Made by a program: the position numbers and the translations under genes. A stretch of DNA of 42,218 nt, taken from an uncultured Prevotellaceae bacterium. Its GTDB lineage: Bacteria > Bacteroidota > Bacteroidia > Bacteroidales > Bacteroidaceae. Under the pieces are notes generated by a model. That model saw only the letters and a program-made list of their open reading frames with translations, did not search any database and was not told the origin of the DNA. Of the stretch, positions 20,385-30,182 are shown piece by piece. The DNA lies in contig CAMVDC010000006.1 of assembly GCA_947166155.1 (NCBI GenBank), forward strand, positions 1 through 42,218, given 5' to 3'. Numbering within the stretch: the first letter of the stretch is position 1; each line of letters opens with the position of its first letter.

Positions 20385-22460
20385 ATGAATATCAATAAAA
20401 TTAAATATCTTTTTGCGGTAGTGACCGTGGCTTTGGCTGCGTTCAGTGTTGGATGCTCCGACGACCCTGGAGTGGAAAACTACTACACTGCCAAAGGTGA
20501 TATGGCAAGCACATATCTCACCAACCGATCTGAGACATTCAGTGAGTTCATAGAGATTATCAACAGGTCGAACATGGTTCGCTTCGACCTGCTCGGAACA
20601 TATGGCTCCTACACTGTCTTTGCTCCAACCAATGAGGCTGTCGACAAGTATCTTGCTGGTCGTGGTTTCTCGTCGATTGATGAACTGACAACCGAAGATT
20701 GTGATACCATTGCAGCTACTCACATCATCGAACAGTCGTTCTTCACCACCGACTTCTCGAATGCCACGCTGCCTGCGCAGAACATGCTCGACCGTTACCT
20801 CACCATCACATGCGATTCCGACTCAGTGTCGGTACCGGATGCTATCAACATCGTTTACTACATCAACAGTAGTGCACGTCTTATAAATTACGACGACTCT
20901 GTTGAAAACGGTGTGGTACACACAGTCGACCGAATCATCGATGCCACCACCGAGATGCTTCCCGACCTTATGATGAAGGACACTACAATAAGTCTCTTCT
21001 ACGAAGCCCTGAAGCTGACCCACATGGACGACTCGATGCGTTACTACATGTATGAGGACTATCATTGCTCGCCCGACTCGTTTGAGGAAGGACACTGCTA
21101 TTCTACAGCAGTAGAGTATGATAACGTGTTCTACATGGAACATCGGTACTATGGCTTTACAGGCTTTGTCGAGCAAGACAAGGTGTATGCAGAACATGGA
21201 ATCAACAATATTGAGGACCTGAAAGCATATGCCAAGGAGGTTTACGACGAGATGTATCCCGAATGTGCCGATATCGACGACCCCACCGACCGTCGCAACT
21301 CTCTCAACCGATTCGTATCTTACCACTTCCTCGACCGTCGTGCCCACTACGACGACCTTACAGTTAAGACAGCAGGATTGAACTGCTTCGACCGTCGTCA
21401 CTGGGATGTAGCCGACTGGTATGAGACTATGGCTCCTTACTCGCTGATGAAGATATCCTATCCGTCGGGCAACCAGGCAGGTCGCTATGTGAACCGCCGC
21501 GGTGTCCAGAACCGTAAGGATACAAGGGGCGTGTTTGTCCCAGGTGCTAAGATTTTGACTCCATCCGATGCCGGCAGAAGTCAGGAAGCCGTGAATGGTG
21601 TATATCACTACATCACCGACATCATTACCTACGGACGCGAGACACAGGAAGTAGTACTCAACGAGCGTATGCGTATGGATGCCTCGACCCTCTCGCCCGA
21701 CTTCATGACCAGTGGCGCACGTGGCCACATGGTAGGACAGTTCGGTGTGGGTGGTATTGGTGGAAGTCCTCAGTACCCATATCAATATGGTCAGCAGTCA
21801 AACAGTACAGACCCGAAGAAGAATGTGAATACTTGTCTTGGCTTCAAGGCAGGCTCAGCTCGCAACTTCATTTATTCAGACGTGACTACTCACCTCCATG
21901 TACGTCCCCGCTACCTCAACTTCTGGTCTTATGAGGGCGACGAAGTTACCATCTGTGGTATGTATGACATTCAGTTCAAGTTGCCGCCAGTGCCGGAAGG
22001 CGACTACGAGTTCCGCATCGCTACCTGTATCGACTTCTCGAACCGTGGTATCGTTCAGGTTTATCTCGACGGCGAACCTTGTGGCATTCCACTTGACATG
22101 CGTATCTCAGGTACTCACCCAAGCGTAGGCTTCCGTGCAGACTCAGAGTTCTCGAGTGGCACCGACCAGGAAGGCATAGCCGCCTACGACAAGGCCATGC
22201 ACAACCGTGGCTGGATGAAGGGTCCATCTTCATATGGCAACATTGCAGCCGATGGTACAGGTCAGCCCGACTGGTTCCGTGGACACGTAAACACCCTGCG
22301 TCGTATATTTGCGACCTTCCACTCCGACGGCCGCCGCGACCACTGGGTACGTGTACAGCAGAAGTTGGAATCGACTAATGGTACATTTGCATTCGACTAT
22401 ATCGAGCTTTGTCCAAGGAGTGTTTACAACAATGAGCTTTATCCAGAAGACAAGTTATAA
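20385..22460 (+). CDS. FAS1 (fasciclin) domain lipoprotein
   Basis: Lipobox AAFSVGC; GTYGSYTVFAPTNEAVDKYLAGRGFSSIDELTTEDCDTIAATHII. Confidence 0.87.
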   Translation: MNINKIKYLFAVVTVALAAFSVGCSDDPGVENYYTAKGDMASTYLTNRSETFSEFIEIINRSNMVRFDLLGTYGSYTVFAPTNEAVDKYLAGRGFSSIDELTTEDCDTIAATHIIEQSFFTTDFSNATLPAQNMLDRYLTITCDSDSVSVPDAINIVYYINSSARLINYDDSVENGVVHTVDRIIDATTEMLPDLMMKDTTISLFYEALKLTHMDDSMRYYMYEDYHCSPDSFEEGHCYSTAVEYDNVFYMEHRYYGFTGFVEQDKVYAEHGINNIEDLKAYAKEVYDEMYPECADIDDPTDRRNSLNRFVSYHFLDRRAHYDDLTVKTAGLNCFDRRHWDVADWYETMAPYSLMKISYPSGNQAGRYVNRRGVQNRKDTRGVFVPGAKILTPSDAGRSQEAVNGVYHYITDIITYGRETQEVVLNERMRMDASTLSPDFMTSGARGHMVGQFGVGGIGGSPQYPYQYGQQSNSTDPKKNVNTCLGFKAGSARNFIYSDVTTHLHVRPRYLNFWSYEGDEVTICGMYDIQFKLPPVPEGDYEFRIATCIDFSNRGIVQVYLDGEPCGIPLDMRISGTHPSVGFRADSEFSSGTDQEGIAAYDKAMHNRGWMKGPSSYGNIAADGTGQPDWFRGHVNTLRRIFATFHSDGRRDHWVRVQQKLESTNGTFAFDYIELCPRSVYNNELYPEDKL

Positions 22461-22484
22461 TTCTTAATAAACAACAATATTCGT

Positions 22485-24254
22485 ATGAATAAGAATATAT
22501 ATAAAACAATCCGCATGGGAGCAGTAGCAGTGGCAAGTTTACTTGCCTGCTACTCCTGCTCGGATACATGGGACGACCACTATAATGCAGGAACCGATGC
22601 TTTGGTGGTTGATGCAACCATTTATCAGCAATTGCAAGCAGAGAAAGCCAAAGTGAGTGACTTCCTTGAAATAATAGATGCCACTGGATACAAGGCTCTT
22701 CTCGACGAAACTCAGATAGTGACGGTGTTTGCACCTGTCAATGGGTCTTTCAATAAAGACAGCCTTATGGCCGAAATCAATAACGGACATAAGGAATTGG
22801 TGATAACCCGTTTCGTGAAGAATCACATCGCACGTTACAACTATTCAGGCAATTCAGAAGTTCAGGATGTGGAACTTCTCAACAAGAAGTTTACAACCCT
22901 GTCAGACGGCTTTGTTTCTGAAGACTCTATTTCTTCAACTGAAACAATTTGTAACAACGGTGTGCTTCACATCATGTCTTCAATGCTTCCGTTCCATACC
23001 AACATCTACGAGTTGCTTGAGACGGAGACTGGTACTGACTCGATCTATACCATACTTAATAACTACGACGAAGACTCACTCGATGTCAACCGTAGTATTT
23101 ACCGTGGTGTAGACTCCGACGGTAACCGTATATATGTTGACTCTGTGATTATCCACACCAACGACCTCATGTCGCGCTTGGTAGGATATGTTCATCGTGA
23201 GGACTCTAACTACACATTCATTGCTCCTACCAACGAGGCTTTCATAGAACGACTGAATGAAGCTCGCAATTACTTTGTGTACAACTTGCATGAGGATAAT
23301 CGCGACTCGCTGCAGAACTTCTATAGCAATTACTTCACAATCAAGCCGCTCATCTTCAACAACAACGTGAATTTGCATCAGGACGACTCGCTTGTAACCA
23401 CAACCTACTCAAAGGGCGATCCTAAGTACAATGTGTTCTACAAGCCATTCGAGCGTGGAGGTATCCTTGCTCCTGGCACTTACACCGAGAAAGTTGATTG
23501 CAGCAACGGAGTTGTTTACCTTACCGATACTTATCCTTCAAGCATCTACGATTCATTCTTCCGCGAGATTGACGTAGAGTGTGAGAACACAGGAAGTGTC
23601 AACCGTGATGAGGACGACAAGGGTAATGCTCTTTTCACACGTCAGTGCAACTACTCGTATGTCACTATTAACGACGATCAGGTATCTCACCGTGCTTACC
23701 TCGATGTACGTCCATCCAACACCTCGGCACAGCCTTACATCGCATACAACATCCCTAACACATTGGCAGGTGAGTATGACATGTATCTTGTGACTGTTCC
23801 ATTGTCGATGGGTGTGAATATTATACCCGAGGATTCACTCAAGCCTTACCAGTTCCGTGTCAACATGTTCTACCGTACCAACCGTCCGAATGATGTGACA
23901 TCCAACTGGCCGACCAACCGTAGCGAGACTCTGAAGAATCCTAAGGGCGGCTCAAACTTTGTGAGTGATCCAACCAAGGTTGATACCATCTATCTTGGTA
24001 CGACTAAGTTCACCGAGTGCTATTATCACTCAGCATGGGCTGGCGTTATGATTCAGATTCAGTCTTACATTTCGTCTGCTCAGACCAAGAATTACTCACG
24101 TCGTATGCTTCTCGACCGCATCATACTCATGCCTGCAGGTCAGTCTCTGACTGCACTGAGAGGTAAGGAAGCACGTGAAGCTGAACTGGCCGAAGAAGAA
24201 TCTGGCGAGGTTGACGTGACCATTCCTGAGACAGAAGAGCCAACAGACGAATAA
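22485..24254 (+). CDS. FAS1 (fasciclin) domain lipoprotein, two FAS1-like modules
   Basis: Lipobox LLACYSC; IVTVFAPVNGSFNKDSLM and YTFIAPTNEAFIERLNEA. Confidence 0.83.
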   Translation: MNKNIYKTIRMGAVAVASLLACYSCSDTWDDHYNAGTDALVVDATIYQQLQAEKAKVSDFLEIIDATGYKALLDETQIVTVFAPVNGSFNKDSLMAEINNGHKELVITRFVKNHIARYNYSGNSEVQDVELLNKKFTTLSDGFVSEDSISSTETICNNGVLHIMSSMLPFHTNIYELLETETGTDSIYTILNNYDEDSLDVNRSIYRGVDSDGNRIYVDSVIIHTNDLMSRLVGYVHREDSNYTFIAPTNEAFIERLNEARNYFVYNLHEDNRDSLQNFYSNYFTIKPLIFNNNVNLHQDDSLVTTTYSKGDPKYNVFYKPFERGGILAPGTYTEKVDCSNGVVYLTDTYPSSIYDSFFREIDVECENTGSVNRDEDDKGNALFTRQCNYSYVTINDDQVSHRAYLDVRPSNTSAQPYIAYNIPNTLAGEYDMYLVTVPLSMGVNIIPEDSLKPYQFRVNMFYRTNRPNDVTSNWPTNRSETLKNPKGGSNFVSDPTKVDTIYLGTTKFTECYYHSAWAGVMIQIQSYISSAQTKNYSRRMLLDRIILMPAGQSLTALRGKEAREAELAEEESGEVDVTIPETEEPTDE

Positions 24255-24264
24255 CTCCTAAAAT

Positions 24265-27200
24265 ATGAAATGTATGAAAAGATATATTAATGACAATATT
24301 CTGCATTTCTGCAAGGCAGGAATCGCAGCGATGATATTCTGTATAGGAGTACTTCCAGTGTCGGCTCAAGACGACGATGCCGATGTCGCAGAAGAGGCTC
24401 CTGCTGAAAAGAAGGCCAAGAAGCCCATTAAGCAATATCCGATGGTAGAGGTGTCGGGTAAGGTAGTGGATGCTGCAACTGGAGAGGGACTTCCCGGTGT
24501 CAGAATCCGTTCCTACAACAACAATTTCTATGCTGCCATGACCGACTCTGCCGGTAACTACAGCATCAGTGTTCCGACATTTGTTACATCGCTTTCGGCC
24601 AATATCGATGACTACAACCTCAGTCAGGTTGCCATCAATGGCCGTACGTCAGGTGTCGATTTCCACCTCTATTCAGCTAAGTACAATGCCGACTACGAAG
24701 CAAAGACTTCTGGCTCACGCGCTGTAAGCACTCAAGGATTTGAGTACACCACATCGCTCACAGCCGATCAGGAGATTCAGAATCGTTTCGGAAGTGACGT
24801 TCGTGCCATCTCACGCTCTGGTATCCCAGGCCAAGGTGTCAGCATGTTTATTGAAGGTTTCCACTCAATCAACGCTACATCACAGCCTCTCATCGTGATT
24901 GATGGTGTGGTGCACGACCAGATGTATTCTTCTACGATGCTTCACAACGGATATTACAATGACCTGCTCACAACGCTCAACATGGACGATGTGTTGGAAA
25001 TCAAGGTTCTCAAGAATGGTACTGCCCTCTATGGTGCAGCAGCTGCAAATGGTGTAATTCTCATTTCAACCAAGCGCAACACCAGCATGGCTACTCGCAT
25101 TGATGTGAACATCAGTGGTGGAGTTGAAATCCGTCCGAAGTCAATCGATGTGATGGATGCCAATGAATATCGCTCCTACGCATCAGGTCTGTTGAAGACT
25201 GCCGGTAGTAAGCTCGACGACTTCAAGTTCTTGAAGACCGACCCCAACTACTATTATTATAATATGTATCACAACAACACCGACTGGAAGAAGATTGCAT
25301 ATCGTGAGGCTCTCACTCAGAACTATGGCATCCACATCCAGGGTGGTGACGATGTTGCCAACTACAACCTCTCTGTTGCATACATGAGGGCAGAGTCGAC
25401 TCTGAAGAAGAACGACATGAGCCGCTTCAACATCCGCTTCAACTCCGACATCGTGCTGACGGAGAAGCTCTCTACTCGTTTCGACGTTTCTTATGTCAAC
25501 ATCACTCGTGACCTTCGCGATGATGGTTTGTCAAAGTCTGTTCAGCCCAACTCTATCTCGTCACCCAATGTGCTGACACTCGTCAAGTCACCGTTTGTGG
25601 CTCCTTACGACTTCTCGACCGCTGGTGTGATGTCTAACTTCGTATCCGATGCCGACGATTACCTCTACGAGGCTTTGGGTGCAACAGCATCAGTAGCCAA
25701 CCCGCTCGGTATCCTGCAGTATGGTGAGGCACTCAACAAGAACCGTGTCGACAATACATCGGTTGATATAGCCATCACTCCGGTATGGCACATCTCACGC
25801 GATATGTCGATTCAGGAGCAGTTTGGTTACTCTTCTTACAGCTTTGACGAGAACTACTACACTCCACTTGTAGGTATGCCAAATCACTACATCCAGGACA
25901 TTGGCGTTGTGACCAACACCGTGGGTTCAAACTTCTCTAAGCACAATGCTGTACAGAGCGACACTCGTTTCAACTGGAACATTCCTATGGGTGCACATCG
26001 TCTCGACTTCTTTGGTGGCGTACGCTACATGAACAACAACTACAAGGCATCCGAGCTCTATTCGTTCAGCACTGGTAACGATAAGACTCCATCGCTCAGC
26101 AGTTCTACTGGTAAGCGTCGTGCCGATGGTATCGACGACACTTGGAAGTCAATCACATGGTATGGCGACTTCGACTACAACTACCGTGAGAAGTATTATC
26201 TGCATGGTATCTTGGCTCTCCAGTCATCATCTCGTTTCGGTAAGGATGCAAAGGCTGGTATCGGTATGTTTGGCGTACGTTGGGGATTCTTCCCATCAAT
26301 CCAGGGTGCTTGGGTTCTCAGCAATGAAAAGTGGTTCCGTCCTAACAACGGTATCAACATGTTGAAGCTCAACGCTGGTTTCGAGTCTGTAGGTAACGAC
26401 TCTTACGACAACAATGCCGCATTCACCTACATGTCGAGCCGTCCGTTCCTCCAGGAGAAAGCTGTGGGTATCGGCCTCACCAACATTGGTAACACCAAGT
26501 TGCGTTGGGAAACTACCGACCGCTTCAATGCAGGACTTGAAGGTAACTTCTTCAACAACCGACTCAATGTCAAGTTCAACTACTTCTACTCAAAGACCAG
26601 CAACCTCGTAACTCTCGGAACCATTGCATACGTAACGGGTCTGAAAGACTACTGGACCAACGACGGTGCTTTGAAGAACCAGGGCTTCGACGTGTCGGCC
26701 GATGCCAAGATTGTCAACACCAAGCCATTCAAGTTCTCTTTGGGTGCAAGTGTAGGTCATTACAAGAACAAGATTACTCAGCTTCCAGAAAATGCAGAGT
26801 CGATAGAGCATACACTCTATGAAGGCACCGTCCTCACCAAGGTGGGTAGTCCTCTGGGTATGTTCTACGGCTTCAAGACCAACGGTGTTTATGCAACCTC
26901 TGCCGATGCAGCTCGCGAAGACCTCGGTATCACCAACGAGGCTGGCAACAAGGTTAACTTCGGTGCTGGTGATGTTCGCTTCGTCGATACTTATGCTGAT
27001 GGAATCATCTCCGATGGTACTGACGGCAACAAGGACGACCGTGTCATCATTGGCGACCCCAACCCCGACATCTATGGTAATATCCGTGCCAATTTCTTCT
27101 TTGGCAAGAACCTGAGCGTAGGCTTCAACTTCAACTACAGCCTGGGCAACGACATCTACAACTATCAGCGTGCACTGCTCGAAGGTGGCAAGGCATTCCT

Positions 27201-27555
27201 CAACCAGACCACAGCGCTCAACCGCCGTTGGATTGCTGAGGGCCAGAACACCGATATCCCACAGGCCGTCTATGGCGACCCAATGGGCAACAGCCGTTTC
27301 TCTGACCGCTGGATTGAAGATGGTTCATACCTCCGTCTGAAGAATGTTACAGTAAGCTATCAACTTCCTATCTCTGACGAATACTTCCGTGGCCTCACCA
27401 TCTGGGCTGCTGCCAACAACCTCTTCACCCTTACCAAGTATCTGGGTAGCGATCCTGAGGTTTCATGTGGCAATGGTTCCCTCCTCCAGGGCATCGATGC
27501 AGGTTTCACTCCTGCCGGACGTAGTTTCACACTCGGAGTTAAGATTAACTTGTAA
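24265..27555 (+). CDS. SusC/RagA-type TonB-dependent outer membrane protein (intact)
   Basis: VSGKVVDAATGEGLPGVRIRSYN...; plug VLKNGTALYGAAAANGVILISTKRN; C-terminal DGSYLRLKNVTVSYQLP...RSFTLGVKINL. Confidence 0.93.
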   Translation: MKCMKRYINDNILHFCKAGIAAMIFCIGVLPVSAQDDDADVAEEAPAEKKAKKPIKQYPMVEVSGKVVDAATGEGLPGVRIRSYNNNFYAAMTDSAGNYSISVPTFVTSLSANIDDYNLSQVAINGRTSGVDFHLYSAKYNADYEAKTSGSRAVSTQGFEYTTSLTADQEIQNRFGSDVRAISRSGIPGQGVSMFIEGFHSINATSQPLIVIDGVVHDQMYSSTMLHNGYYNDLLTTLNMDDVLEIKVLKNGTALYGAAAANGVILISTKRNTSMATRIDVNISGGVEIRPKSIDVMDANEYRSYASGLLKTAGSKLDDFKFLKTDPNYYYYNMYHNNTDWKKIAYREALTQNYGIHIQGGDDVANYNLSVAYMRAESTLKKNDMSRFNIRFNSDIVLTEKLSTRFDVSYVNITRDLRDDGLSKSVQPNSISSPNVLTLVKSPFVAPYDFSTAGVMSNFVSDADDYLYEALGATASVANPLGILQYGEALNKNRVDNTSVDIAITPVWHISRDMSIQEQFGYSSYSFDENYYTPLVGMPNHYIQDIGVVTNTVGSNFSKHNAVQSDTRFNWNIPMGAHRLDFFGGVRYMNNNYKASELYSFSTGNDKTPSLSSSTGKRRADGIDDTWKSITWYGDFDYNYREKYYLHGILALQSSSRFGKDAKAGIGMFGVRWGFFPSIQGAWVLSNEKWFRPNNGINMLKLNAGFESVGNDSYDNNAAFTYMSSRPFLQEKAVGIGLTNIGNTKLRWETTDRFNAGLEGNFFNNRLNVKFNYFYSKTSNLVTLGTIAYVTGLKDYWTNDGALKNQGFDVSADAKIVNTKPFKFSLGASVGHYKNKITQLPENAESIEHTLYEGTVLTKVGSPLGMFYGFKTNGVYATSADAAREDLGITNEAGNKVNFGAGDVRFVDTYADGIISDGTDGNKDDRVIIGDPNPDIYGNIRANFFFGKNLSVGFNFNYSLGNDIYNYQRALLEGGKAFLNQTTALNRRWIAEGQNTDIPQAVYGDPMGNSRFSDRWIEDGSYLRLKNVTVSYQLPISDEYFRGLTIWAAANNLFTLTKYLGSDPEVSCGNGSLLQGIDAGFTPAGRSFTLGVKINL

Positions 27556-27583
27556 TAACACCTCACCTCATCTCTCTTACCTC

Positions 27584-27614
27584 GCGGCCTTCCGACCTAT
27601 GTGTCGATGGCCGC
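27584..27614 (+). other. Stem-loop between susC and susD of the second pair
   Basis: GCGGCC (27584-27589) / GGCCGC (27609-27614) with inner CGAC (27593-27596) / GTCG (27603-27606). Confidence 0.6.
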
Positions 27615-27648
27615 AGGGGGAGGGCGAGGAAACAAAACGAAATTCTAT

Positions 27649-29829
27649 ATGAAAACAAAATCAATCATATTTTCAGGTTTGCTCCTTGCGCTTCTTGGAG
27701 CAACAACCACTTCGTGCGAGGATATGCTGAACGTGGAAGATGAGTTGCATACACAGAATCTTGCTCCTCAGGACACCGTCTATCAGATGTTTGGCATCAT
27801 CAATCGTATCCAGAGCCTTGCCGACCGCATTGTGGTGCTTGGCGAGTTGCGTGCTGACCTCATCGAGGTTGACCCCGACGTGGCCAAGACCTCACTGCAG
27901 GAAGTGATGAACAACAACATCACAACCGACAACGAGTACAACCAGATTGCCGACTACTATGCAGTTATCAATGCCTGCAACACTTATCTCGCTTATGTCG
28001 ACTCTACGTTTGTGTCGCACAACAAGCTACACTATGAACGCGAGATTCAGGCCGTGAAGACATTCCGTGCATGGACCTACCTCGAGTTGGCCAAGGTCTA
28101 TGGCACTGTGCCATTCGTAATCGAGCCGGTACTCTCATCGGCTAAGGCCGACGACATCGTGGCTTCAACCACCAACCGTGTCAACATGGGTCAGATATGC
28201 GACTACTTCATCGAGGACCTTCTCCCTTATGCATCGAAGTATGTCGAGACTCCTAACTTCGGAACAGTGAACTCGTTCAACAGCACACTGTTCTTCATAC
28301 CTACCCGCCTCATGCTCGCTGAGCTCTATTTGTGGCGTGGTGCGTTCAACCAGAGTCAGGATGACTATGTTCAGGCTTGTCGCTACTATCACGACTACTT
28401 CACCTATCCAAACCACACGATTACCACCGGTACTGCCAGCACCAAGTGGGGTAATGCCATGTTCACTGGAAACCCCAACGACTCTTATTCAGGATCGTTC
28501 AACGGCGATGCAGTCACTATCATCCCTCTCGATACCTGTGCTTACGACGGTACATGGAGCCAACTCTATGCAATCTTCAACTCACAGTTTGAGAACAACT
28601 ACTTCGTGCCTGTATATCCATCCGAGCGCGTTCGCGAGATTTCACGCGATCAGGTTTACTGCTACTACTCGTATGTCAACCTTCGCCGCGATACCATCTA
28701 CAGCACTCAGAAGCAGGAATGGGAAGACTCGCTGCTCAAGGGTGACCTCCGTCTCGGAGCTGTTTACGACCGCTCTTACGTGAGCAACATGTATACCGAT
28801 ATTTACAGCTACCAGCGTCAGCACATCATGAAGTTTGCCACATCGTCAAGCAATAATGGACCTGACCAGAAGCTGCGCCGCCTCAACCTCTTCCGCAAGA
28901 ACATCATCTGGCTCCACTTTGCTGAAGCCCTCAACCGTGCCGGATTCCCACAGACAGCATTCGTCATCCTCAAGTATGGTCTCGACCGCTATTCTATCCA
29001 GAATTATGTTGATTATAATGAAAGCATGCGCCTGAGGGAAGTTCCAACCTTCTTCAACGGAAACCTTGGTTCATGGAGCGAACTTGACTTTGTGACCGAG
29101 ATATCGCCACGTGCTACCGACGGTACCACCAGTCGTGTCAACCAGCAGGGTATTCACTCGCGTGGATGTGGCGACAGCCGTTACAACGACTTCTACGATC
29201 TGCCTCGCGACAGTGCGCTGTGGGCTGTTTCCGATTCACTCTATGACTTGTACACTCAGATTTCAACAACGAGGCTTCTATTCCAAAGTGACTATGCCGT
29301 ACCTGAAACAATACATGTTGACACCATATACGACGTTTTATATGATCAATATACTGATGAAAATGGAAATGAAGTCATCGACACTTTGTACAATTATCAT
29401 CAAGTCTATGATTATGTGAGATATACATATTCTGACACTACATTCATTCCAGTATCCGATGCAATCGCCGATTCTCTGATATTGACATTCTTTGATGCTG
29501 ATACCATGTCATTGGCAGAAATAAACGATATATTATCCTCAAATTCTTCGCGCGTTTATAATGAATATAGAGACGCCCACGACGTGGCTTACGAGCACGA
29601 CTTCCCATTATGGCAAGAAGCACTCCATCAGATGATTCTCGACGAGCAAGCCCTCGAAGGAATGTTTGAAGGATATCGCTTCTACGACCTCATGCGCTAT
29701 GCCATGTATACCGGCGACAAAGACTATATCGCCCGCGAGGTGGCCAAGCGTAAGGGCCTCAACGAGCACGACAGCCGTGCCGATGCCCTGCTCGGAGGCA
29801 ACTGGTATCTGCCACTGCCAAAGCGATAG
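27649..29829 (+). CDS. SusD/RagB-family outer membrane lipoprotein
   Basis: ATG at 27649 gives MKTKSIIFSGLLLALLGATTTSCEDMLN (the track's 27601 start is a GTG ahead of the signal peptide); EIQAVKTFRAWTYLELAKVYGTVPFV; LEGMFEGYRFYDLMRYA. Confidence 0.9.
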   Translation: MKTKSIIFSGLLLALLGATTTSCEDMLNVEDELHTQNLAPQDTVYQMFGIINRIQSLADRIVVLGELRADLIEVDPDVAKTSLQEVMNNNITTDNEYNQIADYYAVINACNTYLAYVDSTFVSHNKLHYEREIQAVKTFRAWTYLELAKVYGTVPFVIEPVLSSAKADDIVASTTNRVNMGQICDYFIEDLLPYASKYVETPNFGTVNSFNSTLFFIPTRLMLAELYLWRGAFNQSQDDYVQACRYYHDYFTYPNHTITTGTASTKWGNAMFTGNPNDSYSGSFNGDAVTIIPLDTCAYDGTWSQLYAIFNSQFENNYFVPVYPSERVREISRDQVYCYYSYVNLRRDTIYSTQKQEWEDSLLKGDLRLGAVYDRSYVSNMYTDIYSYQRQHIMKFATSSSNNGPDQKLRRLNLFRKNIIWLHFAEALNRAGFPQTAFVILKYGLDRYSIQNYVDYNESMRLREVPTFFNGNLGSWSELDFVTEISPRATDGTTSRVNQQGIHSRGCGDSRYNDFYDLPRDSALWAVSDSLYDLYTQISTTRLLFQSDYAVPETIHVDTIYDVLYDQYTDENGNEVIDTLYNYHQVYDYVRYTYSDTTFIPVSDAIADSLILTFFDADTMSLAEINDILSSNSSRVYNEYRDAHDVAYEHDFPLWQEALHQMILDEQALEGMFEGYRFYDLMRYAMYTGDKDYIAREVAKRKGLNEHDSRADALLGGNWYLPLPKR

Positions 29830-29865
29830 GAACTACATTTCCCAGAAACAAATAAACTCTCAATA

Positions 29866-29901
29866 CAGTGCCGGGCCATCTTCGACCCGGCACTGATTTT
29901 T
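29866..29901 (+). terminator. Intrinsic terminator after the second susD
   Basis: Perfect 10-bp stem CAGTGCCGGG (29866-29875) / CCCGGCACTG (29886-29895) followed by ATTTTT. Confidence 0.9.
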
Positions 29902-29921
29902 ATGTACCTGCTGCAGCGCCC

Positions 29922-30075
29922 GTCTGCAATCGCGCACTTTCCGATTCGCAATCGCGCACTCTCCGATTTGCAATCGCGCACTTTCCGATTTGCGAGTGCG
30001 CACTTTCGGCTCTGCGAGTGCGCACTCTCGGGCCTGCGAGCGCGCACTCTCGGGCCCGCGAGTGCGCACTCATTT
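29922..30075. repeat. Array 2: seven 22-bp units, non-coding
   Basis: ATTTGCAATCGCGCACTTTCCG-type units (x3) then GCCTGCGAGTGCGCACTCTCGG-type units (x4), exact 22-bp steps; terminates ...GTGCGCACTCATTTTT like array 1. Confidence 0.93.
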
Positions 30076-30128
30076 TTCGATGTTTGTAGAGACTTGATTA
30101 TCAGCACTGCAAGTTTTTGCTGTAAACG

Positions 30129-30160
30129 CTTGCACGGTCCGCTTTTTTTCCTTACCTTTG
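30129..30160 (+). promoter_or_regulatory. Candidate Bacteroidetes promoter for engB
   Basis: CTTG (30129-30132), 20-bp gap, TACCTTTG (30153-30160). Confidence 0.6.
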
Positions 30161-30182
30161 CATCATCAATCTTTCGATCAAT

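Noticed and set aside
20823-21785. 320-aa minus-strand ORF
   Set aside because: Antisense to a FAS1 lipoprotein gene; low-complexity His/Val-rich translation with no recognisable family.
29724-30107. 127-aa and 69-aa minus-strand and 73-aa plus-strand ORFs over array 2
   Set aside because: Same reason: repeat-driven open frames, no consistent frame between arrays.
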